From the NCBI RefSeq assembly GCF_002811765.1, contig NZ_NPDR01000003.1, positions 1 through 64,000 on the forward strand: a DNA stretch of 64,000 nt, written 5' to 3'. The position numbers and the translations under genes were made by a program. Below, piece by piece: positions 54,548 to 61,868 of the stretch. The number at the start of each line of letters is the position of its first letter. Positions within the stretch are counted from its first letter, which is position 1. Source of the stretch: Leptospira saintgironsiae (GTDB lineage: Bacteria > Spirochaetota > Leptospiria > Leptospirales > Leptospiraceae). The notes under the pieces are model-generated. The model was not told where the DNA came from, searched no databases, and saw only the letters and a program-made list of their open reading frames with translations.

Positions 54548-55396
54548 ATGCCTACTAAAAAAACAAAACAACCAAGCCCTGGAAAATCACTCGCAATAGG
54601 TAGGTCCGCCGAAATTTCGGAATATGGACCAAACAAGATCTTAAAATTATTTTTTAAAGAATTCCCTTCTTCTGAAGTAGATACTGAATATTCTAATTCT
54701 GTAATAGCTTTCTCGTCTGGTGCTACTTCCATGAAATGTTATGAGAAGATTAAGATTGGAGATAGGAAAGGGTTGATCTTTGATAGATTGGATGGGATTT
54801 CCCTTACCAAACTTCCGGACAAAAACCCTCTGGCACTTTTCAGTCTTTCTAAAATACTCGCAGACCTTCATCTGGATTTGCATAATAAAAAAACTAAGAA
54901 GATGAAGGATATCAGATCAGAGGCAATTCAAGTTCTTTCTCGAGAGCCACTTTCTTTTTTGAACAAAGAAGAGAAGAAGGTCGCAAAACGACTTATCGAA
55001 AATCTGCCTGAAGGTTCTTCTATTTTACATTTGGATTTTCATCCTGAGAATGTGGTCGTTACAAAAGATTCTTTTGTGATTATAGATTGGATGACCGCCT
55101 TAAAAGGAGATCCCGCTGCGGATGTTGCCTCTACTGTTTTTCTATTCCAAGACGCTGAGCTTTGGCCGGGAACTCCATTTCTAAAAGTGATATTTTATAA
55201 TATAGTTCGAAAGTTCATCTTAAAAGGTTATTTAAAACGATATCTCTCTGTTTCTGGAATGGATTGGAAAGATATAGAAAAATGGAGACTTTCTATATTA
55301 ATTTTTCGTTTAGGACTTTGGAATATAGAAAGTGAAAGAGTGGCTCTCCAAAAAGAGATCAAAGAGATTATTTCTTCTTCTAAGGCAGGTAAATGA
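54548..55396 (+). CDS. APH-family kinase-like protein
   Basis: This 282-residue protein is of the aminoglycoside/choline phosphotransferase (APH) fold. It has a conserved Brenner motif HLDFHPENVVV (catalytic Asp and metal Asn) and metal-binding Asp in VIIDWMTALKGDPAADVAS. KGLIFDRLDGISL and LFSLSKILADLHLDLH lie where the N-lobe hinge and C-lobe start. The substrate is unknown. It overlaps the glycerol-3-phosphate dehydrogenase gene by four bases, so it probably acts in the same pathway, for example on a sugar, glycerol-related alcohol or membrane precursor. That link is inference. Confidence 0.8.
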   Translation: MPTKKTKQPSPGKSLAIGRSAEISEYGPNKILKLFFKEFPSSEVDTEYSNSVIAFSSGATSMKCYEKIKIGDRKGLIFDRLDGISLTKLPDKNPLALFSLSKILADLHLDLHNKKTKKMKDIRSEAIQVLSREPLSFLNKEEKKVAKRLIENLPEGSSILHLDFHPENVVVTKDSFVIIDWMTALKGDPAADVASTVFLFQDAELWPGTPFLKVIFYNIVRKFILKGYLKRYLSVSGMDWKDIEKWRLSILIFRLGLWNIESERVALQKEIKEIISSSKAGK

Positions 55397-57003
55397 GTCC
55401 TCAAAAATTAGAACGATTTATCGAAAACATAGGCGATGAGGCTTACTTTGATGTATTGATCATAGGCGGAGGGATCACTGGTTCCGCATTGGCCTATGAA
55501 GTGGCGAGCAGGGGACTTTCCGTTGCATTGGTAGAAAAAGAAGATTTTGGAGGAGCAACATCATCTGCCACAGGAAAACTGATCCATGGTGGACTAAGAT
55601 ATTTAAAACGTTTCGATTTGTCTTTAGTCAGGGAGGCTCTCAAAGAAAGAAGGATCTTATCTAATATTGCTCCAAACCTGGTATACCCTTATCCGATGAT
55701 CCTTCCGAATCCGGGAGTTCTGGAGAGAGTCGGTCTATTCGTATACGATCTACTTTCTTTTGATAGAAACAGAACTTGGGATAAATCCAAAAAAATCCCT
55801 GCGCATAAATTGCTTTCTAAAAAAGAGATCCAAAGCCGCGGCTTGGAAGTGAATTCAGCGATCTATTTTTACGATTGTATCATGCCAAGTCCTGAAAGAT
55901 TGACCTTGGCTTTTTTAAAATCGGCAGTCCAAGAAGGCGCATTCATTTCCAATTACACAAAGGCAGAAGAATTGATCTTTGATGGAAATCGGGTTATTGG
56001 GGCAGTTGTAAAAGATATTATTTATAATAAAAACGTAAAATTAAAGTCTTCTGTAATTGTAAATGCATCCGGGCCTTGGAGCCAGGACTTTTTGAATGGA
56101 ACCAAAAAGATAAAAGTCCCAGTTCCTAAAACAAGATCAGAAGGAATTTATCTAATCACAAAAAAATATTTCGATACCATGGTGCTTCATGTAGGCAAAA
56201 AGGGCCATTTCAGTTTTGCTCCTTGGAGAGGAAAGAATATGATTGGGCCGACTGAAAAAGCATATTATGGGCCGGTGGAAGATTGGAAACTTTCTCGGGA
56301 AAGTATTTTAGAATTTTTAGAATATATCAATTCCTCCGGTCTACTTTCAGAAAAATTAGAATTAAAAGATGTAGAGTTTGCTTATGGTGGACTCAGGCCT
56401 CTTGCAGAATCCGGGGGAGAAGATAAAGAAACTTATTCTGCTTCCAGAAAATCAGAATTACAAGATCATTCTAAGGATGGAATAGAAGGACTGATTAGTG
56501 CTGGTGGTGGAAAATACACCACGAGTCGCCACTTCGCAGAGAAAATATTCCAACTTATCAAAAAGAAAACATCTAAAAAAACAGGACCTAATGTTTCCGA
56601 GAAAAAATTCCTAAAAGGATGTGAAGTCCCAAATATAGAATCTTATTTAGAAACTGCTAAATCTTCTCATCCTAATTTTGCCAAAAATACAATAGAGTAT
56701 CTGGTCCGAAATTATGGAACTGAATATGAATCTGTTCTGGCATTGGCAAATTCTTCTAAACAATTATCAGAAGTGTTAGATGAAGATGGGGAACTGTCAG
56801 CTCAAGTTCTATACGCAATTCGTTTCGAAATGGCGATGAATCTTAAGGATATTTTCCTCCGACGAACAGGTCTTGGAACTGTTGGACTTCCCGCCGATGA
56901 GGTGCTTTCTAAAGTTGCTGAAATTGCAGGTAAAGAATGGAATTGGTCGGTTGAAAAAAGATCGGAAGAGATCCAGAAATTAAAACGAAGACTACTCGTT
57001 TGA
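55393..57003 (+). CDS. glpD: Glycerol-3-phosphate dehydrogenase, FAD-dependent
   Basis: This 536-residue flavoenzyme has an FAD-binding Rossmann motif IIGGGITGSALAYEVASRG and VALVEKEDFGGATSSATGKL, then LIHGGLRYL (family signature). FAPWRGKNMIGPTE follows, then ISAGGGKYTTSRHFAEKI, which usually precedes the C-terminal cap (LAQVLYAIRFEMAMNLKDIF-like end). It oxidises glycerol 3-phosphate to dihydroxyacetone phosphate and feeds electrons to quinone at the inner face of the membrane. Coupled by ATGA to the APH-like kinase gene before it. Length is normal. Confidence 0.9.
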   Translation: MSPQKLERFIENIGDEAYFDVLIIGGGITGSALAYEVASRGLSVALVEKEDFGGATSSATGKLIHGGLRYLKRFDLSLVREALKERRILSNIAPNLVYPYPMILPNPGVLERVGLFVYDLLSFDRNRTWDKSKKIPAHKLLSKKEIQSRGLEVNSAIYFYDCIMPSPERLTLAFLKSAVQEGAFISNYTKAEELIFDGNRVIGAVVKDIIYNKNVKLKSSVIVNASGPWSQDFLNGTKKIKVPVPKTRSEGIYLITKKYFDTMVLHVGKKGHFSFAPWRGKNMIGPTEKAYYGPVEDWKLSRESILEFLEYINSSGLLSEKLELKDVEFAYGGLRPLAESGGEDKETYSASRKSELQDHSKDGIEGLISAGGGKYTTSRHFAEKIFQLIKKKTSKKTGPNVSEKKFLKGCEVPNIESYLETAKSSHPNFAKNTIEYLVRNYGTEYESVLALANSSKQLSEVLDEDGELSAQVLYAIRFEMAMNLKDIFLRRTGLGTVGLPADEVLSKVAEIAGKEWNWSVEKRSEEIQKLKRRLLV

Positions 57004-57077
57004 GGGATTTGGTTTTCTCTCGCTTGGTAAATAAATTGCTTTGCAATCGAAAGTAGTTCGTCTAAATTACTTATCGA

Positions 57078-58301
57078 ATGTCTGGAATTTATCCCTTGTC
57101 TAATAATATTAAGAATTTATTATATATTATCTGTTTCTCATTTTTTGCAAACTGCGGGGCGATTTCGACCGAGAACCCTTGTGATCCCTCAAGTGATACA
57201 TTTTTAAACACCCAACTTTTAAAATTCCTTCTAAATGATACGAGCTCTACCTGTGGAGGAGTGGCTGGAAATTCCTGCAGTATTTTTGAGAACGGAGAAG
57301 CGGCTACTATCGTCCTGGGCCAATCGGATTTTACGGACAATAGTTCTTTTGGAACGGCCCCCAATCAATTCCGAGGTGTTGGTGGAGCCGCAATGGACGT
57401 TCAAGGGGGGCTTTGGATAACAGATGCTTATGGTGGTCCTGCCGATTCTAGAATCATGCATTTTCCCTCACCTTTACAGACGAATGCGAACGCAGATATT
57501 ATACTTACTGCTAATCCATTGGAGGCCAGACTCATGGCCATGGATTTAACCGGTGGGATATGGGTGGTTGGCGGAACTACTTCAACTGGGAACAAGGTTA
57601 TACATTATGCTCCCGGAATGAGTTCTGGAGATTCACCTGATATGATGCTTGGAACTGGGGCCTCCGGCAGTGCTTCCGACCAGCTTAATAATCCATTTGG
57701 GGTCGCAGTGGATCCCAATGACGGAGGAGTCTGGGTCGCAGATTATTGGAATAACAGGGTTATGCATTATAAACAGCCCATTACAAACAGCATGCAGGCG
57801 GACATAGCAATTGGCGTACTAAGCTTAAGTGGCGCAGGAAGCGGGGCCGCGTCGAATACTACAATAAGCAGTCCCACTGGCGTTGCAGTCGATCGAGCAG
57901 GAAATCTCTGGGTTGCAGATTGGGGAAATAATCGGGTTTTACAATTTAAGCCTCCTTTTGCAACCGGAATGCAGGCAAGTATGGTTCTAGGGCAGCCTAA
58001 TTTTTCTACCTTAGGTGGAGGAACAAGCCGCTTTGCCTTACAGGGCCCGAATGGAATTAGCATCCAGCCAAATGGGGCAGTTTGGGTAGCCGATGCGAAT
58101 AACGGAAGGGCTGTCCGTTTCTCCCCTCCGTTTAGCCTTGGGCAAGGAGCAGATAGAGTTCTTGGCAAACCTGATTTTAATGCCGGCTTTGACGGCACTG
58201 CTACTGCAAAAAATATTGGAAGCGTTGTTTCTGTGGTAGTTGCTCCTTGCGGTCTATGGGTAACTGATTCTTTTAATAGGCGAGCCCTCTTTTTTCCTTA
58301 A
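57078..58301 (+). CDS. NHL-repeat lipoprotein
   Basis: This 407-residue protein has a lipobox FFANC after the signal helix (LLYIICFSFFANC). Four or more NHL-like repeats follow, in the form D..GGVWVADYWNNRVMHYK, GNLWVADWGNNRVLQFKPPF, GAVWVADANNGRAVRFSPPF and CGLWVTDSFNRRALFFP. These form beta-propeller blades. PSNPFGVAVDP- and PNGIS-type turns mark each blade. Proteins of this type bind proteins or polysaccharides at the cell surface. It is convergent with the thiolase, 27 bases apart. Confidence 0.85.
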   Translation: MSGIYPLSNNIKNLLYIICFSFFANCGAISTENPCDPSSDTFLNTQLLKFLLNDTSSTCGGVAGNSCSIFENGEAATIVLGQSDFTDNSSFGTAPNQFRGVGGAAMDVQGGLWITDAYGGPADSRIMHFPSPLQTNANADIILTANPLEARLMAMDLTGGIWVVGGTTSTGNKVIHYAPGMSSGDSPDMMLGTGASGSASDQLNNPFGVAVDPNDGGVWVADYWNNRVMHYKQPITNSMQADIAIGVLSLSGAGSGAASNTTISSPTGVAVDRAGNLWVADWGNNRVLQFKPPFATGMQASMVLGQPNFSTLGGGTSRFALQGPNGISIQPNGAVWVADANNGRAVRFSPPFSLGQGADRVLGKPDFNAGFDGTATAKNIGSVVSVVVAPCGLWVTDSFNRRALFFP

Positions 58302-58327
58302 AAGATTTTTGGCGAACCCGCTTTGTA

Positions 58328-59506
58328 TTATTTAAAATTATAATTTTCTAATACAATTGCAATTCCTTGTCCTCCTCCAATACAAAGAGAGGCGACTCCA
58401 TATCTTAAATTCCTGCGTTTGAGTTCGTAAGCGAGTGCTAATGTTACTCTGGTCCCACTTGCTCCAAGTGGATGGCCGATAGCGATTGCTCCACCGTTCA
58501 CATTTGTTTTTTCTGGATCCAATCCTAATTCTTTGATCACTGCCAAGGTTTGAGAAGCGTATGCTTCATTGATCTCGAAAAGATCTATATCTTCCAGGCT
58601 TAGTCCTGCATTTTGGAGAGCCTTTGGAACTGCGAACACCGGTCCTAATCCCATCATTTTAGGATCGCAACCCACATTAGCATAACCTAATATGGAGGCT
58701 AACGGTTTTAATCCGTTTTCTTTTGCCCAACCTTCTGAAGCGAGTAGAACAGAGGCTGCTCCATCATTGATTCCTGATGCGTTTCCTGCAGTGACTGTCC
58801 CATCTTTCAAAAATGAAGTTGGTAAATTTTTCAATTGAGGTAAACATTCTTCTCCTCTGATTTGTTCGTCTTTGTCTAGTAAGAAAGGTTTTTTACCTCC
58901 AGTTTGAATGGGTATGATTTCAGAGGAGAAGGTTCCGCTTTTTGTGGCCTTCTCCGCTCTTACTTGAGAAATTCCGGCCCATTCATCTTGTTCTGATCTT
59001 GAGATTTTAAAATGTTGTGAGATATTCTCCGCAGTCATTCCCATGGTAAGATCTGCAAAACAATCTGTGAGACTTTGGGCCAATCTATCTTCTGCAATTG
59101 TATCCCCGTATTTGTTTCCCCATCTGGCACCTTTTAATACAAAGGGAGCATTGCTCATGGATTCTGTTCCTCCGGCGAGGATAAGATCGTTTTCTTTGGA
59201 GAGAATTTTGCGCGCTCCAATTAGAATACTTTCGAGTCCAGAACCACAGAGCCTATTAACTGTAAGCGCACTAGATTGTTCTGCAAGCCCGGATCTAAGA
59301 GAGATATGTCTAGCAAGATAAGCAGAGTCTTTATTGTCCTGTATTACATTTCCATAAATAGATTCTTCTATTTTAGATGGGTCCACTCCAGTTTTACGAA
59401 TAGTTTCTTTAGCAGTAATCACTGCCAAGTCAGAGGAGCTATAGTCTTTTAATCCTCCGCCAAATTTTCCAAAAGGTGTTCTTACCCCGTCCACTATGAC
59501 TACCAT
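58328..59506 (-). CDS. Acetyl-CoA acetyltransferase (thiolase)
   Basis: The ATG at 59506 follows GAGGAGA, and [16 protein letters not shown] is the family start. The 392-residue enzyme has active Cys in [10 protein letters not shown], His in [14 protein letters not shown], and Cys in [10 protein letters not shown], so all three catalytic positions are present. It condenses or cleaves acyl-CoAs in beta-oxidation or acetoacetyl-CoA formation. The neighbouring MarR gene shares a promoter motif with it, so it may be induced by a fatty-acid or CoA ligand. Gene name not assigned because several paralogues are usual. Confidence 0.9.
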   Translation of the reverse strand: MVVIVDGVRTPFGKFGGGLKDYSSSDLAVITAKETIRKTGVDPSKIEESIYGNVIQDNKDSAYLARHISLRSGLAEQSSALTVNRLCGSGLESILIGARKILSKENDLILAGGTESMSNAPFVLKGARWGNKYGDTIAEDRLAQSLTDCFADLTMGMTAENISQHFKISRSEQDEWAGISQVRAEKATKSGTFSSEIIPIQTGGKKPFLLDKDEQIRGEECLPQLKNLPTSFLKDGTVTAGNASGINDGAASVLLASEGWAKENGLKPLASILGYANVGCDPKMMGLGPVFAVPKALQNAGLSLEDIDLFEINEAYASQTLAVIKELGLDPEKTNVNGGAIAIGHPLGASGTRVTLALAYELKRRNLRYGVASLCIGGGQGIAIVLENYNFK

Positions 59507-59526
59507 CTTTTGTCTCCTCATATGTT

Positions 59527-59539
59527 GTATATGCACTAT
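59527..59539. promoter_or_regulatory. MarR-site candidate before the thiolase gene
   Basis: GTATATGCACTAT, 21 bases upstream of the thiolase start, differs by one base from GTGTATGCACTAT before the MarR gene. It contains GTA-TATG-CAC, half of an imperfect dyad. The short distance to the start fits repression. Inferred from the shared sequence only. Confidence 0.5.
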
Positions 59540-59574
59540 ATATTGCTTAAAAGTCTATCAAATTCAATTATTCA

Positions 59575-60045
59575 TTAGACCTGGTTTTGGGTTTCCAGAA
59601 CTGGAATTTTTCTGACTTCTGAAAGTATCCTTAAGGTTTCCTGGAATTTAGGTTTTCCTAATGATTTAGTAAGCTCGCTTTGTGCTTCTTCCCAGAGTAG
59701 AATAGCCTCTGCTAATTTGTTTTCTCCCTTTTTAGTAAGAGAAAGATTTCGGATATTCCCTGCTTCTTTTTTTTCTATCCGGATCAGATTATCCCTTTTT
59801 AGGATCTCTAAACTTCTTTGCAGGGTTGTTCTATCAATATCAGTGAGCCTAGAAAGATCTGTGATACTACATTCTTCTTCATGTCCAATTCCTACTAAGA
59901 TGCTGAATTGTGTGATCCTAAGCCCAGAAGGTTTAAGTATAGAATCATAATAGGAAGTAACTAATCTTGCAGTCCTTCTTAAACTTACGTTTAGACAAGA
60001 TAGTCCTATTTTTTTGAGTTCTAAAGAGGAAGGTTTAGTTTTCAT
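59575..60045 (-). CDS. MarR-family regulator
   Basis: This 156-residue protein has a winged helix: RITQFSILVGIGHEEECSIT, LSRLTDIDRTTLQRSLEILK, RDNLIRIEKKEAGNIRNLSL and TKKGENKLAEAILLWEEAQSEL, the domain order of MarR proteins. It lies behind the thiolase start on the same strand, with the thiolase gene downstream. The upstream 13-mer shared by both suggests that it regulates itself and the thiolase gene. Confidence 0.88.
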   Translation of the reverse strand: MKTKPSSLELKKIGLSCLNVSLRRTARLVTSYYDSILKPSGLRITQFSILVGIGHEEECSITDLSRLTDIDRTTLQRSLEILKRDNLIRIEKKEAGNIRNLSLTKKGENKLAEAILLWEEAQSELTKSLGKPKFQETLRILSEVRKIPVLETQNQV

Positions 60046-60063
60046 ATCTTCTGACCAAATGGT

Positions 60064-60076
60064 GTGTATGCACTAT
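60064..60076. promoter_or_regulatory. MarR-site candidate before marR-like gene
   Basis: GTGTATGCACTAT, 19 bases upstream of the ATG at 60045, matches the site before the thiolase gene at 12 of 13 bases. GTG-TATG-CAC is an imperfect palindrome. Confidence 0.5.
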
Positions 60077-60174
60077 TCTCGGGTCAAGCTTAAAAATGCT
60101 CATAGAGCTAAGAAAGACCAGCTAAAACCGGAAGGTAATTTTCCCGATTTTAGATGATCGTCTATACTTAACTC

Positions 60175-60663
60175 TTAGCGAACTGCTTTCATGAGTTCTA
60201 CTAATTGGTCTAGAGCTGCGTTCCAACCGTCGTGAAAGCCCATCTCTTCATGTTTTTTTCTCGTCTCTTCGTCTTTATGACGAGCAAGAACATGATACTT
60301 AGTTCCATTACCATGTTTTTCTAATGTAAGTATCGCTGTAAAAAATCCGCCACTAACAGTAGGTTTAAAACCTGGTTCGAAAATATCTGTGAATACAAGT
60401 CTCTCATTTTCAACGATATCTAAAAAACATCCACTGTTCGGGAATTCTTGTCCTTCCGGAGACAACATTGTTGTACGGAAGATCCCACCTGGCTTAAGAT
60501 CGATCTCACAATCGATAGTTTTCCAAGGGGCAGGGGTAAACCATTTTAGGATATGTTCCGGAGTGGTCCATGCTTTCCAAACAAGCTCTGTAGGAACATC
60601 CACGATCCTCTCAAGAACTAGATCTGTTTTTGGGTCCGGTTGGTAATAGTTAGTTTTTGCCAT
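60175..60663 (-). CDS. SRPBCC/AHSA1-like protein
   Basis: This 162-residue START-like protein has [86 protein letters not shown] and [11 protein letters not shown]. It overlaps the ArsR gene by 14 bases. It is a paralogue of the protein at 51008-51436. Ligand or substrate is unknown. Confidence 0.88.
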   Translation of the reverse strand: MAKTNYYQPDPKTDLVLERIVDVPTELVWKAWTTPEHILKWFTPAPWKTIDCEIDLKPGGIFRTTMLSPEGQEFPNSGCFLDIVENERLVFTDIFEPGFKPTVSGGFFTAILTLEKHGNGTKYHVLARHKDEETRKKHEEMGFHDGWNAALDQLVELMKAVR

Positions 60664-60997
60664 TTTCTTTCTCCTTCATTTCAAGTAAGTAACTGTCCAG
60701 TTGATCGAGCCTTCTGTCCCAATGGGTGCGTTGTCTGACAAACCAGTCTTCTCCCGCTTTCATGGTGTCTTGGGTAAGTTTATAAGTTCTTACACGACCC
60801 ACTTTTTCGGAACGAACCAGAGAAGAATCTTCCAACACACCTAAATGCTGCATGAGAGATGGAAGGGCCATTTTAAAAGGCTCTGCCAATTCTCCTACGG
60901 TCGCGGGCCCCATGCTCAAACGTTCTAAAATGGACCTCCTTGTGGGGTCCCCAAGAGCATGAAACATATTATCCAGACTGTTACTATACTTAGGCAC
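60650..60997 (-). CDS. ArsR-family regulator of SRPBCC operon
   Basis: This 115-residue winged-helix regulator uses a GTG start at 60997 ([20 protein letters not shown]). It has [60 protein letters not shown] and a C-terminal helix with [12 protein letters not shown]. The metal-Cys motif is absent. The start codon lies inside a palindromic operator, as in the other ArsR-SRPBCC locus. Confidence 0.88.
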   Translation of the reverse strand: MPKYSNSLDNMFHALGDPTRRSILERLSMGPATVGELAEPFKMALPSLMQHLGVLEDSSLVRSEKVGRVRTYKLTQDTMKAGEDWFVRQRTHWDRRLDQLDSYLLEMKEKENGKN

Positions 60998-61044
60998 TTA
61001 CCTAACTATAGCATAAGAATAAACTTAGGTAAATACCTAAGTTT
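60990..61044. promoter_or_regulatory. Two palindromic operators at the ArsR start
   Basis: TTAGGCACTTACCTAA (60990-61005) and AAACTTAGGTA-AA-TACCTAAGTTT (61021-61044, written in halves) share TTAGG-N6-CCTAA with centres 35 bases apart. The second has perfect 11-base arms. The first contains the GTG start of the ArsR gene. They also lie in front of the small ORF at 61080 on the other strand. Confidence 0.75.
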
Positions 61045-61079
61045 AAAAAATATGAGAATTTTGGGAAAAAAGTTTGGGG

Positions 61080-61202
61080 ATGTCGAAGTTACTACATTTG
61101 GGAATTTTTGCGATCTTAGCGGCTTTGTGTGAGTTTATTGCAGCCCAGCGCCAGGAATCGAAGCGGAAATCCGGCGGTGCGCCGTTTATGGCGAACCGCT
61201 GA
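61080..61202 (+). CDS. Small ORF, possibly the truncated end of a gene
   Basis: An ATG at 61080 (after TTTGGGG) starts 40 codons, SKLLHLGIFAILAALCEFIA with a hydrophobic segment, then polar AQRQESKRKSGGAPFMANR and a stop. It is divergent from the ArsR gene and downstream of the shared palindromes. The 3' third runs into the GC-rich element starting near 61142, so this may be the first part of a membrane or exported protein cut by the repeat. Could also be non-coding. Confidence 0.3.
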   Translation: MSKLLHLGIFAILAALCEFIAAQRQESKRKSGGAPFMANR

Positions 61203-61254
61203 TTGGAGCGGAGAGTCCGGTGCCGTGAAACGGCAGGCGCCCAGACTCTTTAAA
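61142..61254. repeat. GC-rich hairpin-rich element
   Basis: A GC-rich block lies between AT-rich flanks. It holds TGCCGT-GAA-ACGGCA (61221-61235) and CGGCG-GTG-CGCCG (61172-61184), both perfect hairpins, and GCGCC near its left end with GGCGCC at its right end. It could be a palindromic dispersed repeat or a structured RNA. It separates the ArsR region from the DUF1993 gene. Confidence 0.55.
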
Positions 61255-61262
61255 ATTGAAAT

Positions 61263-61781
61263 CTATGATTTAAAAGGAAAATCTCCCAGATAATCTTTCT
61301 TCCCAAGTTCGACTCCGTTATGTCTGAGAATATCGTAAGCAGTTACTATATGAAAGAAGAAGTTCGGGATCATATGATGAAGAGCGTATTCTTTTCCTGT
61401 CAGGGATTTGCCTTCCCAACGAGGTAGAGAAATTTTAATATCGGAAGCGTCTTTATAATCTTCCGGTTTCAGCCCTTTCAGAATGCCTACAACGGAATCG
61501 ATCCGGTCTGTTATTTCAGAAAGAGTTTTTTCCTTATCATCATGAGATTGGAATTGTTTTCCGGTTAAGCGAGCTGCACCTAATTTTGCTGTATCGCAGG
61601 CCAACTGGATTTGGCGGATAAAATTGTATTGGTCCGGAGCGAGTCTTGAGTTTAATAGAACATCTATTTCGATCTTTTTGGATTCGGCGAAACTTTTGCC
61701 CTTATCTATAAATCGTTTTAGATGATCTAAATTTTTGATTACTTGTGTTACTGTGATTTCGTAAATCGAAATGTCTGACAT
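61263..61781 (-). CDS. DUF1993-family protein
   Basis: This 172-residue protein belongs to the DUF1993 type, a helical, DinB-like fold. It has YEITVTQVIKNLDHLKRFID, LNSRLAPDQYNFIRQIQLAC, AARLTGKQF and KEYALHHMIPNFFFHIVTAYDILRHNGVELGK, where HHM...FFH and the YDILRHNG end are the conserved part. Function is unknown in the family. No start alternative is better than the ATG at 61781. Confidence 0.8.
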   Translation of the reverse strand: MSDISIYEITVTQVIKNLDHLKRFIDKGKSFAESKKIEIDVLLNSRLAPDQYNFIRQIQLACDTAKLGAARLTGKQFQSHDDKEKTLSEITDRIDSVVGILKGLKPEDYKDASDIKISLPRWEGKSLTGKEYALHHMIPNFFFHIVTAYDILRHNGVELGKKDYLGDFPFKS

Positions 61782-61868
61782 ACTTCCATGGAAAGCTCCG
61801 ATAAGGATCCAGCAAGCCTTTAATCCGATTGGATTGTTGTAAATTTTATTGGTCCTTGGTATAAAACT

